DNA from: an uncultured Coriobacteriaceae bacterium
GTDB lineage: Bacteria > Actinomycetota > Coriobacteriia > Coriobacteriales > Eggerthellaceae
DNA: 64,000 nucleotides
Direction: 5' to 3'
Assembly: GCA_937937585.1 (NCBI GenBank)
Contig: CALDCB010000011.1
Location: 124,001 to 188,000 of the forward strand
This document shows, piece by piece, positions 9,088-17,121 of the stretch. Numbering within the stretch: the stretch's first letter is position 1; the number at the start of each line of letters is the position of its first letter. The translations under genes were made by a program, and so were the position numbers. The notes below the pieces were generated by a model. The model was not told the origin of the DNA. It saw only the letters and a list, made by a program, of their open reading frames with translations, and searched no databases.

Positions 9088-10176
9088 CTACCTTTCAGTG
9101 CAGCTGATGCAGGGGTCGATTGTCAGGACAATGTTGTTGACGTCGGCAACGTCGCAACCCTTCAGAGCCACAGCCATGCCGGCAAGGTTCTGAGAGGTAG
9201 GGGTGCGCATACGCATGCGATCGAGGTACTTGGTGCCATTACCCTTGGCATAGTAGTAGCATTCGCCGCGCGGTTGCTCGAGCACATTGCAAGCCTCGGC
9301 GCCATCTGCGGGAGCACCAGTGACCTTAACATCGATATCGCCTGCGGGGATCTTGCTGATCATCTCCTCGATGATGTCGATAGACTGCAGGACCTCCTGC
9401 GTACGAACCAGAACGCGAGCATAGCAATCGCCCTCGGTACGGGTAACAGGCTGGAAGTCGTCAAGATAGGCATAGCCACCGTTGCGCAGGTTGCGGACGT
9501 CGTAATCGACACCCGAACCGCGCAAGAACGGACCGACCATGCTGAGCTTGGCGGCATCTTCCTTGCTGATATGGCCAACGCCGACAAGGCGGTTCTTGAC
9601 GGAACTGTCGTTAACGAACGTCTTCACGATCTGAGCATACTCGTCCTTGATGCCCTCGAGGGTATGGACGATGTGATCAAACTGATCGGGCGTGATATCG
9701 CGCTGAACGCCACCAGGCTTGACGACGGAGAAGATAACGCGACCACCAGTGGTCTTCTCGAAGATATCAAGCACGCGCTCGCGCAGACGCCAGCAATGCA
9801 TGAACAGGCTCTCGAAGCCGAATGCATCAGCGGCAAGGCCAAGCCACAGAATGTGAGAGTGAACACGGCTGAGCTCGTGCCAAATGACGCGGAGGTACTC
9901 GGCACGAACCGGAATCTCGACACCCATCAGTTTCTCGACGGTCTCGGAATAGCCCAGGGAGTGGCCGAATGCGCAAATGCCGCAAATACGCTCGGCAACG
10001 TAAACGAACTGGTTGTAGTCCTTGGTCTGGCACAGACGCTCCAGGCCACGATGAATGAAGCCGATCTGCGGAACGCACTCAAGAACCTTCTCGTCCTCGA
10101 CAACGAGATCGAGGTGAAGCGGCTCGGGAAGAACAGGGTGCTGAGGACCGAAAGGAATGACAGAGCTTTTACCCAT
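9088..10176 (-). CDS. echE: Ech hydrogenase large subunit (NiFe active site)
   Basis: NuoD-like catalytic subunit of a group 4 membrane-bound [NiFe] hydrogenase; 362 residues. Both nickel-binding cysteine pairs are present: RICGICAFGH near residue 65 and DPCISCTER at the C-terminus. These cysteines separate true hydrogenases from complex I NuoD, which lacks them. The protein ends exactly at the second motif, so there is no C-terminal extension for a maturation endopeptidase to remove. echD ends 2 bases upstream, indicating tight coupling. No hyp maturation genes are in the window, so they must lie elsewhere if the enzyme is active. Confidence 0.95.
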   Translation of the reverse strand: MGKSSVIPFGPQHPVLPEPLHLDLVVEDEKVLECVPQIGFIHRGLERLCQTKDYNQFVYVAERICGICAFGHSLGYSETVEKLMGVEIPVRAEYLRVIWHELSRVHSHILWLGLAADAFGFESLFMHCWRLRERVLDIFEKTTGGRVIFSVVKPGGVQRDITPDQFDHIVHTLEGIKDEYAQIVKTFVNDSSVKNRLVGVGHISKEDAAKLSMVGPFLRGSGVDYDVRNLRNGGYAYLDDFQPVTRTEGDCYARVLVRTQEVLQSIDIIEEMISKIPAGDIDVKVTGAPADGAEACNVLEQPRGECYYYAKGNGTKYLDRMRMRTPTSQNLAGMAVALKGCDVADVNNIVLTIDPCISCTER

Positions 10177-10178
10177 GA

Positions 10179-10691
10179 CTACTCCCCTTCCTTAGCCGGA
10201 GCGGCATCAGCGACGTTGCCTGCGGCAGCAGCTGCAGCCTCGGCCTCTTTCTTCGCCTTAAGCTCAGCGGCTTTCTTCTTCTTGGCCTCCATGGCCAGGG
10301 CCATCTTCTTAGCCTTTTCCTTTTCGGCATGCACCTGCGGCGAAATGAAGCACATCGGGGTTTCCTCAGCGGGGGCGTACATCTTTCCGCCGAAGTCGAT
10401 GGCGATGCCCTGCATGTTCACGCCAAAGAGCTCGCGAGCTTCGTTCTCGAAAACGAAAGCTGCAAGGCACATATCAGTGATGCTGGGAACCTCGTCGTTG
10501 GGGGTAACACCCTTGACGACCAGATTCTTAGCAAGGTTGCCCTTCATGAAGGAATAGTAAATGTCGACACCGTCGTTCTCGGTATTGACGCAATGGGTTT
10601 GGATGAAACGCCAACCGCCGTTGACCAGAGCCGCGCACTCGTTGTGAAGCGACTCGAGCGTAATGACGGTGAACTCGGATTCGAGTGCCAT
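10179..10691 (-). CDS. echD: Ech hydrogenase subunit D (NuoC-like)
   Basis: Hydrophilic 30-kDa-type subunit linking the large and small subunits; 170 residues. The core contains DIYYSFMKGNLAKNL and EARELFGVNM, the latter matching the conserved ExxxxFG of NuoC/HycE-N proteins. The last 50 residues are an unusual Lys/Ala/Glu-rich tail with alternating AKK and EAEAAA runs, predicted helical or disordered. Its ATG overlaps the echC stop (TAATG), so translation is coupled. Confidence 0.9.
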   Translation of the reverse strand: MALESEFTVITLESLHNECAALVNGGWRFIQTHCVNTENDGVDIYYSFMKGNLAKNLVVKGVTPNDEVPSITDMCLAAFVFENEARELFGVNMQGIAIDFGGKMYAPAEETPMCFISPQVHAEKEKAKKMALAMEAKKKKAAELKAKKEAEAAAAAAGNVADAAPAKEGE

Positions 10692-11134
10692 TATGCCCCC
10701 TTCTTAGCCGCAGCAAGAGCCTTGGCTTTCTCGTCAAGAATGCCGATAGCCTGAACAACGGCATCGATGATGGCCTCGGGGCGAACAGCGCATCCCGGGG
10801 CGTAAACGTCAACAGGGATTGCCTTATCAACGCCGCCGATGACGTTGTAGCAATCGTGGAAGATGCCGCCGGAGCAAGCGCAAACACCGCATGCAACGAC
10901 AACCTTGGGCTCTACCATCTGTTCGTAGAGCTGCTTGACGACACTGATGTTGCGATCGTTCACGGAACCCGTGATAAGCAGGATATCGGCATGCTTAGGG
11001 TTACCGGTGTTGATAACGCCGAAACGTTCGGCGTCGAATCCCGGGCACAGTGCAGCAAGAACCTCGATGTCGCAGCCATTGCAGCTCGACGCGTCGTAAT
11101 GCATGACCCAAGGGGATTTTGACATGTAGCTCAT
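10691..11134 (-). CDS. echC: Ech hydrogenase small subunit (NuoB-like)
   Basis: Carries the proximal [4Fe-4S] cluster next to the NiFe site; 147 residues. The cluster ligands are visible in CNGCDIEVLAAL, VVACGVCACSGGIF and APGCAVRPEAI. There is no twin-arginine signal, as expected for a cytoplasm-facing group 4 enzyme. A strong ribosome site (GAAGGAGG) precedes the ATG. Confidence 0.93.
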   Translation of the reverse strand: MSYMSKSPWVMHYDASSCNGCDIEVLAALCPGFDAERFGVINTGNPKHADILLITGSVNDRNISVVKQLYEQMVEPKVVVACGVCACSGGIFHDCYNVIGGVDKAIPVDVYAPGCAVRPEAIIDAVVQAIGILDEKAKALAAAKKGA

Positions 11135-11146
11135 TAAATCCTCCTT

Positions 11147-12016
11147 CTACAGCAACATCAGGACGGCGATGTTGATACCACCGCAAACCAAACCGACGAT
11201 CCAAGCCCACTTCAGCATCGCCTGCCACTTGACGCGGGCGAAGTTGTTGTCGATCCAGATCTCAAGGAACCATGCGACCAAGGCGCCGATGATGGCGAAC
11301 ACGATGCTCACGGGGTTCGCATACACGAAGAACAGGCCGGTCCAACCAAGGAAGAGAACCGTCTCGCACCAATGCATGACCTCAACCTTAGCAAGGGTCT
11401 TGCCGCTCATCTCAGTGGTGACGCCCTTGACGAGCTCCTGGTGAGCGTGATGCGAATAAGAAAGGTCGAACGGAGACTTACGCAGCTTGATGGTCAAGAT
11501 GAACATGAAGCCGAGGTAAGCAAGCCAGATCTTGGTGATGACGGGCTGGGCCAGATCGAAGGCGCCGGCAACATTGAAGGTGCCCGCAGCCACGAAGAAC
11601 GCGACGGCGAAGAACAAGACCATCGGCTCGTAGGCCATGACCTGAAGGGTTTCGCGAGCCGCGCCGAGCTCGGCGTAGGGACTACGCGAAGAGTAAGCGG
11701 CAATGATGAAGAACAGAGCAGCCATGGTGATGATGAAGGCGCTCATCAGCAGGTTACCGCCACTGAAGAAGATACCGCCTGCGAACATGGTGAAAACCAG
11801 AGCCGCGGTCATGTACATGCCGTCGACGCCGTTAACGGAAACCTCGTCCTTCTGGAGAAGCTTACGAACGTCGTAGTAAGGCTGCAGGACCGGGGGGCCG
11901 ACACGACCTTGCATGCGAGCGGTGATCACGCGATCAAGACCGGCAAGGATGCAGCCGACGATAGGAGCAAGCACGCAAAATGCGACAGTTGCGATCAAAA
12001 CACTGACGAAAGTCAT
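11147..12016 (-). CDS. echB: Ech hydrogenase membrane subunit B (NuoH/HycD-like)
   Basis: Integral membrane subunit that connects the hydrogenase module to the ion-translocating antiporter subunit; 289 residues with about eight hydrophobic helices. Recognisable stretches are LDRVITARMQGRVGPPVLQP, which is the conserved NuoH loop at the quinone-like site, and SHHAHQELVKGVTTEMSG. It is in the second position of the operon, 17 bases after echA. Confidence 0.93.
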   Translation of the reverse strand: MTFVSVLIATVAFCVLAPIVGCILAGLDRVITARMQGRVGPPVLQPYYDVRKLLQKDEVSVNGVDGMYMTAALVFTMFAGGIFFSGGNLLMSAFIITMAALFFIIAAYSSRSPYAELGAARETLQVMAYEPMVLFFAVAFFVAAGTFNVAGAFDLAQPVITKIWLAYLGFMFILTIKLRKSPFDLSYSHHAHQELVKGVTTEMSGKTLAKVEVMHWCETVLFLGWTGLFFVYANPVSIVFAIIGALVAWFLEIWIDNNFARVKWQAMLKWAWIVGLVCGGINIAVLMLL

Positions 12017-12033
12017 CTACTTCATCCCCTTTC

Positions 12034-13941
12034 CTACATGATGGCGGCTGCAGCAAGGGCAACCACGATGATTACGGAGCACATAACCTCACCGACGCGG
12101 CGGAATTTAGATTCGCCGAAGATGTTGTCAAGGTAGAAGTTACGCACGATTGCTTCGGATTCGCCAGACAGAGAGTTCGTGAACATACGGCGATCGTTCT
12201 GGGTGTTGACGCCAGCGAGGTAGACGTCGACCCTCTTCTGCTTTGACTTGCCGTTGAGGCCGCCGAACAGGAAGATCACGACGAACACAGCGAGGATGGA
12301 GGAGATCCAGAGGTTATCGGTGGTGATAGCCTGGCCAACCGTATGCGATACGCCATGGATGTAGGGCTCGACGAACAGGTTGGACACTGCGGGCAGGCAA
12401 ACACAAGCAACGACTGCGATGATGGCCATGATCATGAGGGAGACCCACTCGCTCTTATGAACAGTGATCTCGACGTTCTCAGGCGAACCGGCAATACCGG
12501 AGAGCTTGCCGATCCACTTGCCCCAGAACATGAACGTTGCGGCGGAGCCGTAGGCGAGCATGATGATAAGGGCGATCTGACCCTGATCAACGAAGGAAAC
12601 GAGCGTTGCCCACTTGGCGATGAGCATGCCGAACGGTGCGACGAACATGCACATGATGCCGAGCATCATGAGACGAGCAAGCCTTGGCATACGGTCGAAC
12701 AGCAGATCCATGGACTCGATGTCGCGAGAGCCGATGTGATGCTCGGCGGTGCCGACGCACAGGAAAAGCAGCGACTTGGCAGCGGCATGGAAGATGGTGA
12801 GCAGGATTGCAGCCCAGATAGCCTCGGCGGTGCCGACGCCTGCGCAAGCAACGATCAAACCAAGGTTAGCGATGGTCGAGTAAGCCAGGACGCGCTTTGC
12901 ATTGGACTGCGAAATAGCCATGAACGAGCAAAGCACGAACGTGATGCCACCGACCAGGATGACCATGATTGCCGGTGCAGGACAAACAAGGAACAGCGGA
13001 GCAAGCTTGATGAGCAGGAAGACGCCGGCCTTGACCATGGTCGAAGAGTGGAGCAAGGCGCTGGTAGGCGTAGGTGCGACCATGGCGCCAAGAAGCCACG
13101 TATGGAACGGCATCTGTGCGGCCTTGGTAAGACCAGCGAAAGCAAGGAAGCCAACGGGCACGGCCACGAGCGAGGGGTTGACCAAGCCGATCTTGATGAA
13201 CTCGGCGAAGTCGAGGGTGTGCAGGTTGATGGCGCACCAATAAAGGGCAACCAGGAAGCCGATGCCGCCAAGCATATTGAAGATGATCTGCCTGAAGGCA
13301 TTGTTGATGGCCTCTTCGGTCTTGGTGTAGCCGATAAGCAGGAACGAGCAGACCGTGGTGATCTCCCAGCCGGTAAAGAGCCAGCTCAGGTTGTTCGCGA
13401 AGACGATGACGAACATCGCGGATAGGAACAGGTACATGATCGCGAAGAAGATGTTGCGACGATCCTTGGCACCTTCGGGCTCATGATGCTGGAAATCGAT
13501 CATGTAACCAAGGGCGTAAACGGTGATGCCGCTGCCGATGATGCCGATGATCAGAGCCATGATCACGCTCAGCGAGTCAATGTAAAGACCCTGCTGGACT
13601 TCAATGCCCTTCGAATAAACGAACTCGAAGACCAAGGAGCCAGCAAGCTGGATAACTGCAAGAGCAGTAACCAGAATGTTCTTGTACTTGATCGAGAACG
13701 ACAGGATGGCCACAGCCAGCAACACGCTGAACACCGTGCAACAGATGTTGACGATTTCAGACGAATAGCTGAAGGCGATCCAGCCCGTTCGTAAATAACT
13801 GATCGCCAAAGCGACCGAGAGTACCGCGATTGCCGCCGCCGCAACGCATACGAGCGCATTACGAACGCCGTCTTGCTTCAACAGAAGCAAGAGGATGGCG
13901 ACAACAAGCGGGAGCAGGATTAAGGTTCCTATTAGGATCAT
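12034..13941 (-). CDS. echA: Ech hydrogenase antiporter-like subunit A (NuoL/Mrp-like)
   Basis: Ion-pumping subunit with about 16 predicted transmembrane helices; 635 residues, similar in size to archaeal EchA. Conserved proton-channel features include SWLFTGWEITTVCSFLLIGY and KAAQMPFHTWLLGAMVAPTP, followed by SALLHSSTMVKAGVFL, which are hallmarks of the NuoL/M/N family. It is the first gene of a six-gene operon with the same order as the classical echABCDEF of Methanosarcina. The start has GGAGGAGA upstream. The 270-bp region before it, shared with the divergent XRE fusion gene, should contain the operon promoter, but I could not assign it with confidence. Confidence 0.93.
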   Translation of the reverse strand: MILIGTLILLPLVVAILLLLLKQDGVRNALVCVAAAAIAVLSVALAISYLRTGWIAFSYSSEIVNICCTVFSVLLAVAILSFSIKYKNILVTALAVIQLAGSLVFEFVYSKGIEVQQGLYIDSLSVIMALIIGIIGSGITVYALGYMIDFQHHEPEGAKDRRNIFFAIMYLFLSAMFVIVFANNLSWLFTGWEITTVCSFLLIGYTKTEEAINNAFRQIIFNMLGGIGFLVALYWCAINLHTLDFAEFIKIGLVNPSLVAVPVGFLAFAGLTKAAQMPFHTWLLGAMVAPTPTSALLHSSTMVKAGVFLLIKLAPLFLVCPAPAIMVILVGGITFVLCSFMAISQSNAKRVLAYSTIANLGLIVACAGVGTAEAIWAAILLTIFHAAAKSLLFLCVGTAEHHIGSRDIESMDLLFDRMPRLARLMMLGIMCMFVAPFGMLIAKWATLVSFVDQGQIALIIMLAYGSAATFMFWGKWIGKLSGIAGSPENVEITVHKSEWVSLMIMAIIAVVACVCLPAVSNLFVEPYIHGVSHTVGQAITTDNLWISSILAVFVVIFLFGGLNGKSKQKRVDVYLAGVNTQNDRRMFTNSLSGESEAIVRNFYLDNIFGESKFRRVGEVMCSVIIVVALAAAAIM

Positions 13942-14176
13942 GTCTCTCCTCCGATTTGCCGTCTTACAACTGAACTCTCCCAGGGATGATCGTAAACATT
14001 GCTAGGATCTTCCGAAGCTAGTCAGTATACATACCCCCCTTACTGGTAAATGTAATGTAATACCAATAACTTCTTAATCTTTCCTTCAAATCGGATTCAT
14101 TCGCCACGAAGCGGTTAGCTTCGGTAAATGGGGCATAAGCAAATGCTATGGCACTAGATATTGTGCTTTCACCATT

Positions 14177-14198
14177 AAATTGAACTTGAGTTCAATTT
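14177..14198. promoter_or_regulatory. Upstream palindromic operator (probable XRE site 1)
   Basis: Perfect 9-base arms AAATTGAAC and GTTCAATTT are separated by TTGA. The half-site ATTGAAC/GTTCAAT is shared with the second palindrome at 14217-14239. Both lie just upstream of the XRE-aminotransferase gene, which suggests autoregulation (inference). The site is also within reach of the divergent ech promoter. Confidence 0.7.
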
Positions 14199-14216
14199 GA
14201 AATTTGTGCTGTGCTA

Positions 14217-14239
14217 AAGTTCAATTCAGAATTGAACTT
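14217..14239. promoter_or_regulatory. Downstream perfect palindrome (probable XRE site 2)
   Basis: A 23-bp perfect palindrome with 11-base arms AAGTTCAATTC and GAATTGAACTT around a single central A. It ends only 16 bases before the ATG at 14256 and just upstream of the ribosome site AAAGGAGG. A repressor bound here would block transcription or early elongation of the gene. Confidence 0.78.
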
Positions 14240-14255
14240 CAATAAAGGAGGTGCG

Positions 14256-15815
14256 ATGACCACATCAGCCACCACCGACAACGACTTCGCCCTTCGTTTG
14301 AAAGAGGCAATGCAAAAAAAGGCCTTCAAGCAGGTCGATCTACTGAACGCAGCGGCCGAATCAGGCAAGAAGCTTGGCAAGAGCCAGCTCAGTCAATACG
14401 TGAGCGGCAAAACCATTCCGCGCCCCGACGTTGCCGACATACTTGCGAATCTTCTTGACGTTGACGCTGATTGGTTGCTGTCGGGAATCGATAGTGAAAC
14501 CAAGAGCATCAACGTTCCGGCTCAGCCTAACAAAGAATTGAACTCCAACGTCGAAACCATGCTTACCGAACCGAAGATGGACAACCGGGAAGGAACCCCC
14601 ATGCGCACATTCAAGAAATCCTCCAAACTTGATAACGTTCTCTATGATGTCAGGGGTCCCGTCGTCGACGAAGCGGCCCGCATGGAGGAAGCAGGCACCC
14701 ACGTACTCAAGCTGAACATCGGCAACCCCGCCCCCTTCGGCTTCCGCACGCCCGATGAAGTCGTCCACGATATGAGGCAGCAGCTCACCGAATGCGAAGG
14801 CTACTCCGACTCGAAGGGCCTGTTCAGCGCTCGTAAGGCAATCATGCAATATGCCCAGCTTAAGAAGCTTCCGAATGTAACCATGGATGGCATCTACACC
14901 GGCAACGGCGTCTCCGAGCTTATCAACCTGTGTCTTTCCGCTTTACTGGACAGCGGCGACGAGATCCTCATCCCCTCGCCCGACTACCCTCTTTGGACCG
15001 CATGCGCAACGCTTGCCGGCGGCACCCCGGTTCATTACATCTGCGACGAGCAATCGGACTGGTACCCCGACATCGACGACATCAAAAGCAAGGTGAATGA
15101 TCGCACTAAGGCCATCGTCATCATCAACCCTAACAACCCAACCGGCGCCCTGTACCCCACCGAAATCCTTCAGCAAATCGTCGACGTCGCTCGCGAGCAT
15201 CAGCTGATCATCTTCTCGGATGAAATCTACGACCGCCTGGTTATGGACGGCCTGCAGCACACCTCGATCGCCGCTCTTGCGCCCGATCTGTTCTGCGTGA
15301 CGTTCTCGGGCCTTTCCAAATCGCATATGATCGCGGGCTACCGCATCGGCTGGATGATCCTTTCCGGCAACAAAAACCTTGCACGCGATTACATCCTGGG
15401 CTTGAACATGCTCTCGAACATGCGCCTTTGCTCCAACGTGCCTGCTCAGTCCATCGTGCAAACCGCCCTGGGCGGCCATCAAAGCGTTGAAGGCTACCTT
15501 GTCCCCGGCGGTCGCATCTACGAGCAGCGCGAGTATGTGTACAACACACTGAAAGACATCCCCGGCATCAGCGTCGTCAAACCAAAGGCGGGCTTCTACA
15601 TCTTCCCGCGTCTTGATGTGAAGAAGTTCAACATCACCGACGACGAGAAGTTCGCGCTGGACCTTCTGCGTGACAAGAAGATCCTTCTGACCCAGGGAAC
15701 CGGCTTCAACTGGCATCAGCCTGATCATTTCCGCGTGGTTTACCTTCCGCGTATCGAGGTGCTGTCCGAGGCAATGACCGAGCTCGCCGACTTCCTTTCG
15801 TACTATCGCCAATAA
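14256..15815 (+). CDS. XRE-type HTH fused to class I aminotransferase
   Basis: A 519-residue fusion. Residues about 8-75 are a Cro/CI-type helix-turn-helix (FALRLKEAMQKKAFKQVDL ... LSQYVSGKTIPRPD ... LDVDADWLL). A linker of about 40 residues follows. The rest is a complete fold-type I PLP aminotransferase close to AlaA/YfbQ alanine transaminases: LNIGNPAPFGF, NPNNPTGALYP and the PLP lysine in FSGLSKSHMIAGYRIGW. The start at 14256 is set by AAAGGAGG 5 bases upstream; an upstream ATG at 14211 would read through the operator. An internal ATG before residue 115 (MRTFKKSSKLDNV) marks where the free-standing enzyme family begins. The family known for HTH-aminotransferase fusions is MocR, which uses a GntR domain, so the XRE version is unusual. 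Likely autoregulated through 14177-14239. Confidence 0.9.
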   Translation: MTTSATTDNDFALRLKEAMQKKAFKQVDLLNAAAESGKKLGKSQLSQYVSGKTIPRPDVADILANLLDVDADWLLSGIDSETKSINVPAQPNKELNSNVETMLTEPKMDNREGTPMRTFKKSSKLDNVLYDVRGPVVDEAARMEEAGTHVLKLNIGNPAPFGFRTPDEVVHDMRQQLTECEGYSDSKGLFSARKAIMQYAQLKKLPNVTMDGIYTGNGVSELINLCLSALLDSGDEILIPSPDYPLWTACATLAGGTPVHYICDEQSDWYPDIDDIKSKVNDRTKAIVIINPNNPTGALYPTEILQQIVDVAREHQLIIFSDEIYDRLVMDGLQHTSIAALAPDLFCVTFSGLSKSHMIAGYRIGWMILSGNKNLARDYILGLNMLSNMRLCSNVPAQSIVQTALGGHQSVEGYLVPGGRIYEQREYVYNTLKDIPGISVVKPKAGFYIFPRLDVKKFNITDDEKFALDLLRDKKILLTQGTGFNWHQPDHFRVVYLPRIEVLSEAMTELADFLSYYRQ

Positions 15816-15906
15816 GGACCTCGCAAGCTGAAGCGTATAGTTCAGCAAAAGCACGCCGATTTCCTAGACGAGAACCAGCGCCTTTAAAATTGAACCAAAC
15901 ATCAAG

Positions 15907-15937
15907 AAGCGGCTTGGACAACACGTCCAAGCCGCTT
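15907..15937. terminator. Strong hairpin between convergent genes
   Basis: Arms AAGCGGCTTGGAC and GTCCAAGCCGCTT (13 bp) with loop AACAC. It is followed on the plus strand by TCATTT. It can serve both the XRE-aminotransferase gene and the convergent dehydrogenase gene. Confidence 0.8.
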
Positions 15938-16002
15938 TCATTTCCCATATTCGACATGACCGCCGCGCCGTGAGTTAGCGGACATCGCGATGATCTTCGG
16001 CC

Positions 16003-16974
16003 TTATTCGCAAAGGTGCGGACCTTCGTTTTTCCTGCCGTAACAATAGAATCCCTGACCTGCAGCAACGCCAGTCCTGCCCTGATCGATGTAATCCTTGA
16101 GCATCGCGACGATCTTACCCTGAGTGCTCTCCGGATCTTTTGCGCGCGGATCCATGGCGACGATGTTGTAAGCAGTATTCAAGCCAACGACGTCGAGAAT
16201 CATAAAGGGGCCGATCGGCGCGCCTGTTGCGAGGGTCCAGGTCCTGTCGATGGTGGGAACGTCCGCAATGCCATTAGCAAGCAGGCCGTTCGCCGCATTC
16301 AAGAAAGGCACCAGCAGGCTGTTCAAAATATAACCGGGCTGTTCTTTCTTAAGCTCCAGGGGGATCATGCCAATAGCCTCGGCGAACTCAACGGTATCAC
16401 GGAAAACCTGCTCATCGGTTCCCGGATGACCCATGACCTCCGCAGTGTTGTTCTTCCAGATCTCGTTGGCGAAATGAAGCGCCAGATACTTTTCGGGGCG
16501 ACCGGCGTATTCGGCGAACGCGCTGGGAACCATCGTGGAAGAGTTCGTTGCCAAAATGGTCTTCTCGGGCATGTGGTCGCGAAGCGCGGTGTAGAAATCG
16601 ATTTTATCCTGCGGCGTTTCAGAAATGGCCTCGATGATCAGATCTGCATCCTGAGCAGCCTCTTCGTATGACGTGGTGAACGTGATGCGCGAGAGTGCGC
16701 TTTTAGCTGCCCCGAGTAGTTCTTTGATCTGGTAAGAATCGAGATCGCGGGTATGGGAAAGGCCACGGCAGTAAGCAAGGGCTGGGTTCTCGCTCATCTC
16801 CTTGATCATATCCTGGTATTGTTCGGCAAGATGCTCGAACTTAGGACGAGCGCGATCGATGGAGCCCTCAGAACGAAGCCAGACCTTTACAGGGAAACCC
16901 TTATAAGCGGTCTGAAATGCGATCTGGCTACCCAGAACTCCACCACCGGCGACCGTAACGTTCTTTATCTCCAT
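16003..16974 (-). CDS. 3-hydroxyacyl-CoA dehydrogenase family protein
   Basis: NAD-dependent dehydrogenase of the HBD/lambda-crystallin family; 323 residues. The Rossmann motif is GGGVLGSQIAFQTA. NSSTMVPSAFAEYAGRPEKY precedes the catalytic-His region, which reads HFANEIWKNNTAEVMG instead of the common HFFNP form; His and the following Asn are kept but the Pro is not. The C-terminal domain is present (GAPIGPFMILDVVGLNTAYN). I chose the ATG at 16974, with AGAGG 6 bases upstream, over a TTG 6 bases earlier. No other fatty-acid oxidation or butyrate genes are nearby, so the substrate is unknown. Confidence 0.85.
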   Translation of the reverse strand: MEIKNVTVAGGGVLGSQIAFQTAYKGFPVKVWLRSEGSIDRARPKFEHLAEQYQDMIKEMSENPALAYCRGLSHTRDLDSYQIKELLGAAKSALSRITFTTSYEEAAQDADLIIEAISETPQDKIDFYTALRDHMPEKTILATNSSTMVPSAFAEYAGRPEKYLALHFANEIWKNNTAEVMGHPGTDEQVFRDTVEFAEAIGMIPLELKKEQPGYILNSLLVPFLNAANGLLANGIADVPTIDRTWTLATGAPIGPFMILDVVGLNTAYNIVAMDPRAKDPESTQGKIVAMLKDYIDQGRTGVAAGQGFYCYGRKNEGPHLCE

Positions 16975-17121
16975 GATCAACCTCTTTCAATCTGATTCGT
17001 GATGCGATTCGGAACCTCGTCCGTCGCTGGATGAAGAATACGATCGAAAGAAACTCAATCATAGTGTCGGTTAATATCAGAAAATTCATGCCAGTTGAAA
17101 CAATCAGAACAAGCCGATTGC

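Noticed and set aside
9274..10557. 427-codon open frame on the plus strand
   Set aside because: Antisense to echE/echD, which carry diagnostic cysteine motifs.
12343..13425. 360-codon open frame on the plus strand
   Set aside because: Antisense to echA; the Asp/Glu/His-rich translation is the complement of a membrane protein.
8696..13941. Reading the operon as a partial complex I (nuo)
   Set aside because: EchE retains both NiFe cysteine pairs, and nuoA, J, K, E, F and G are absent.
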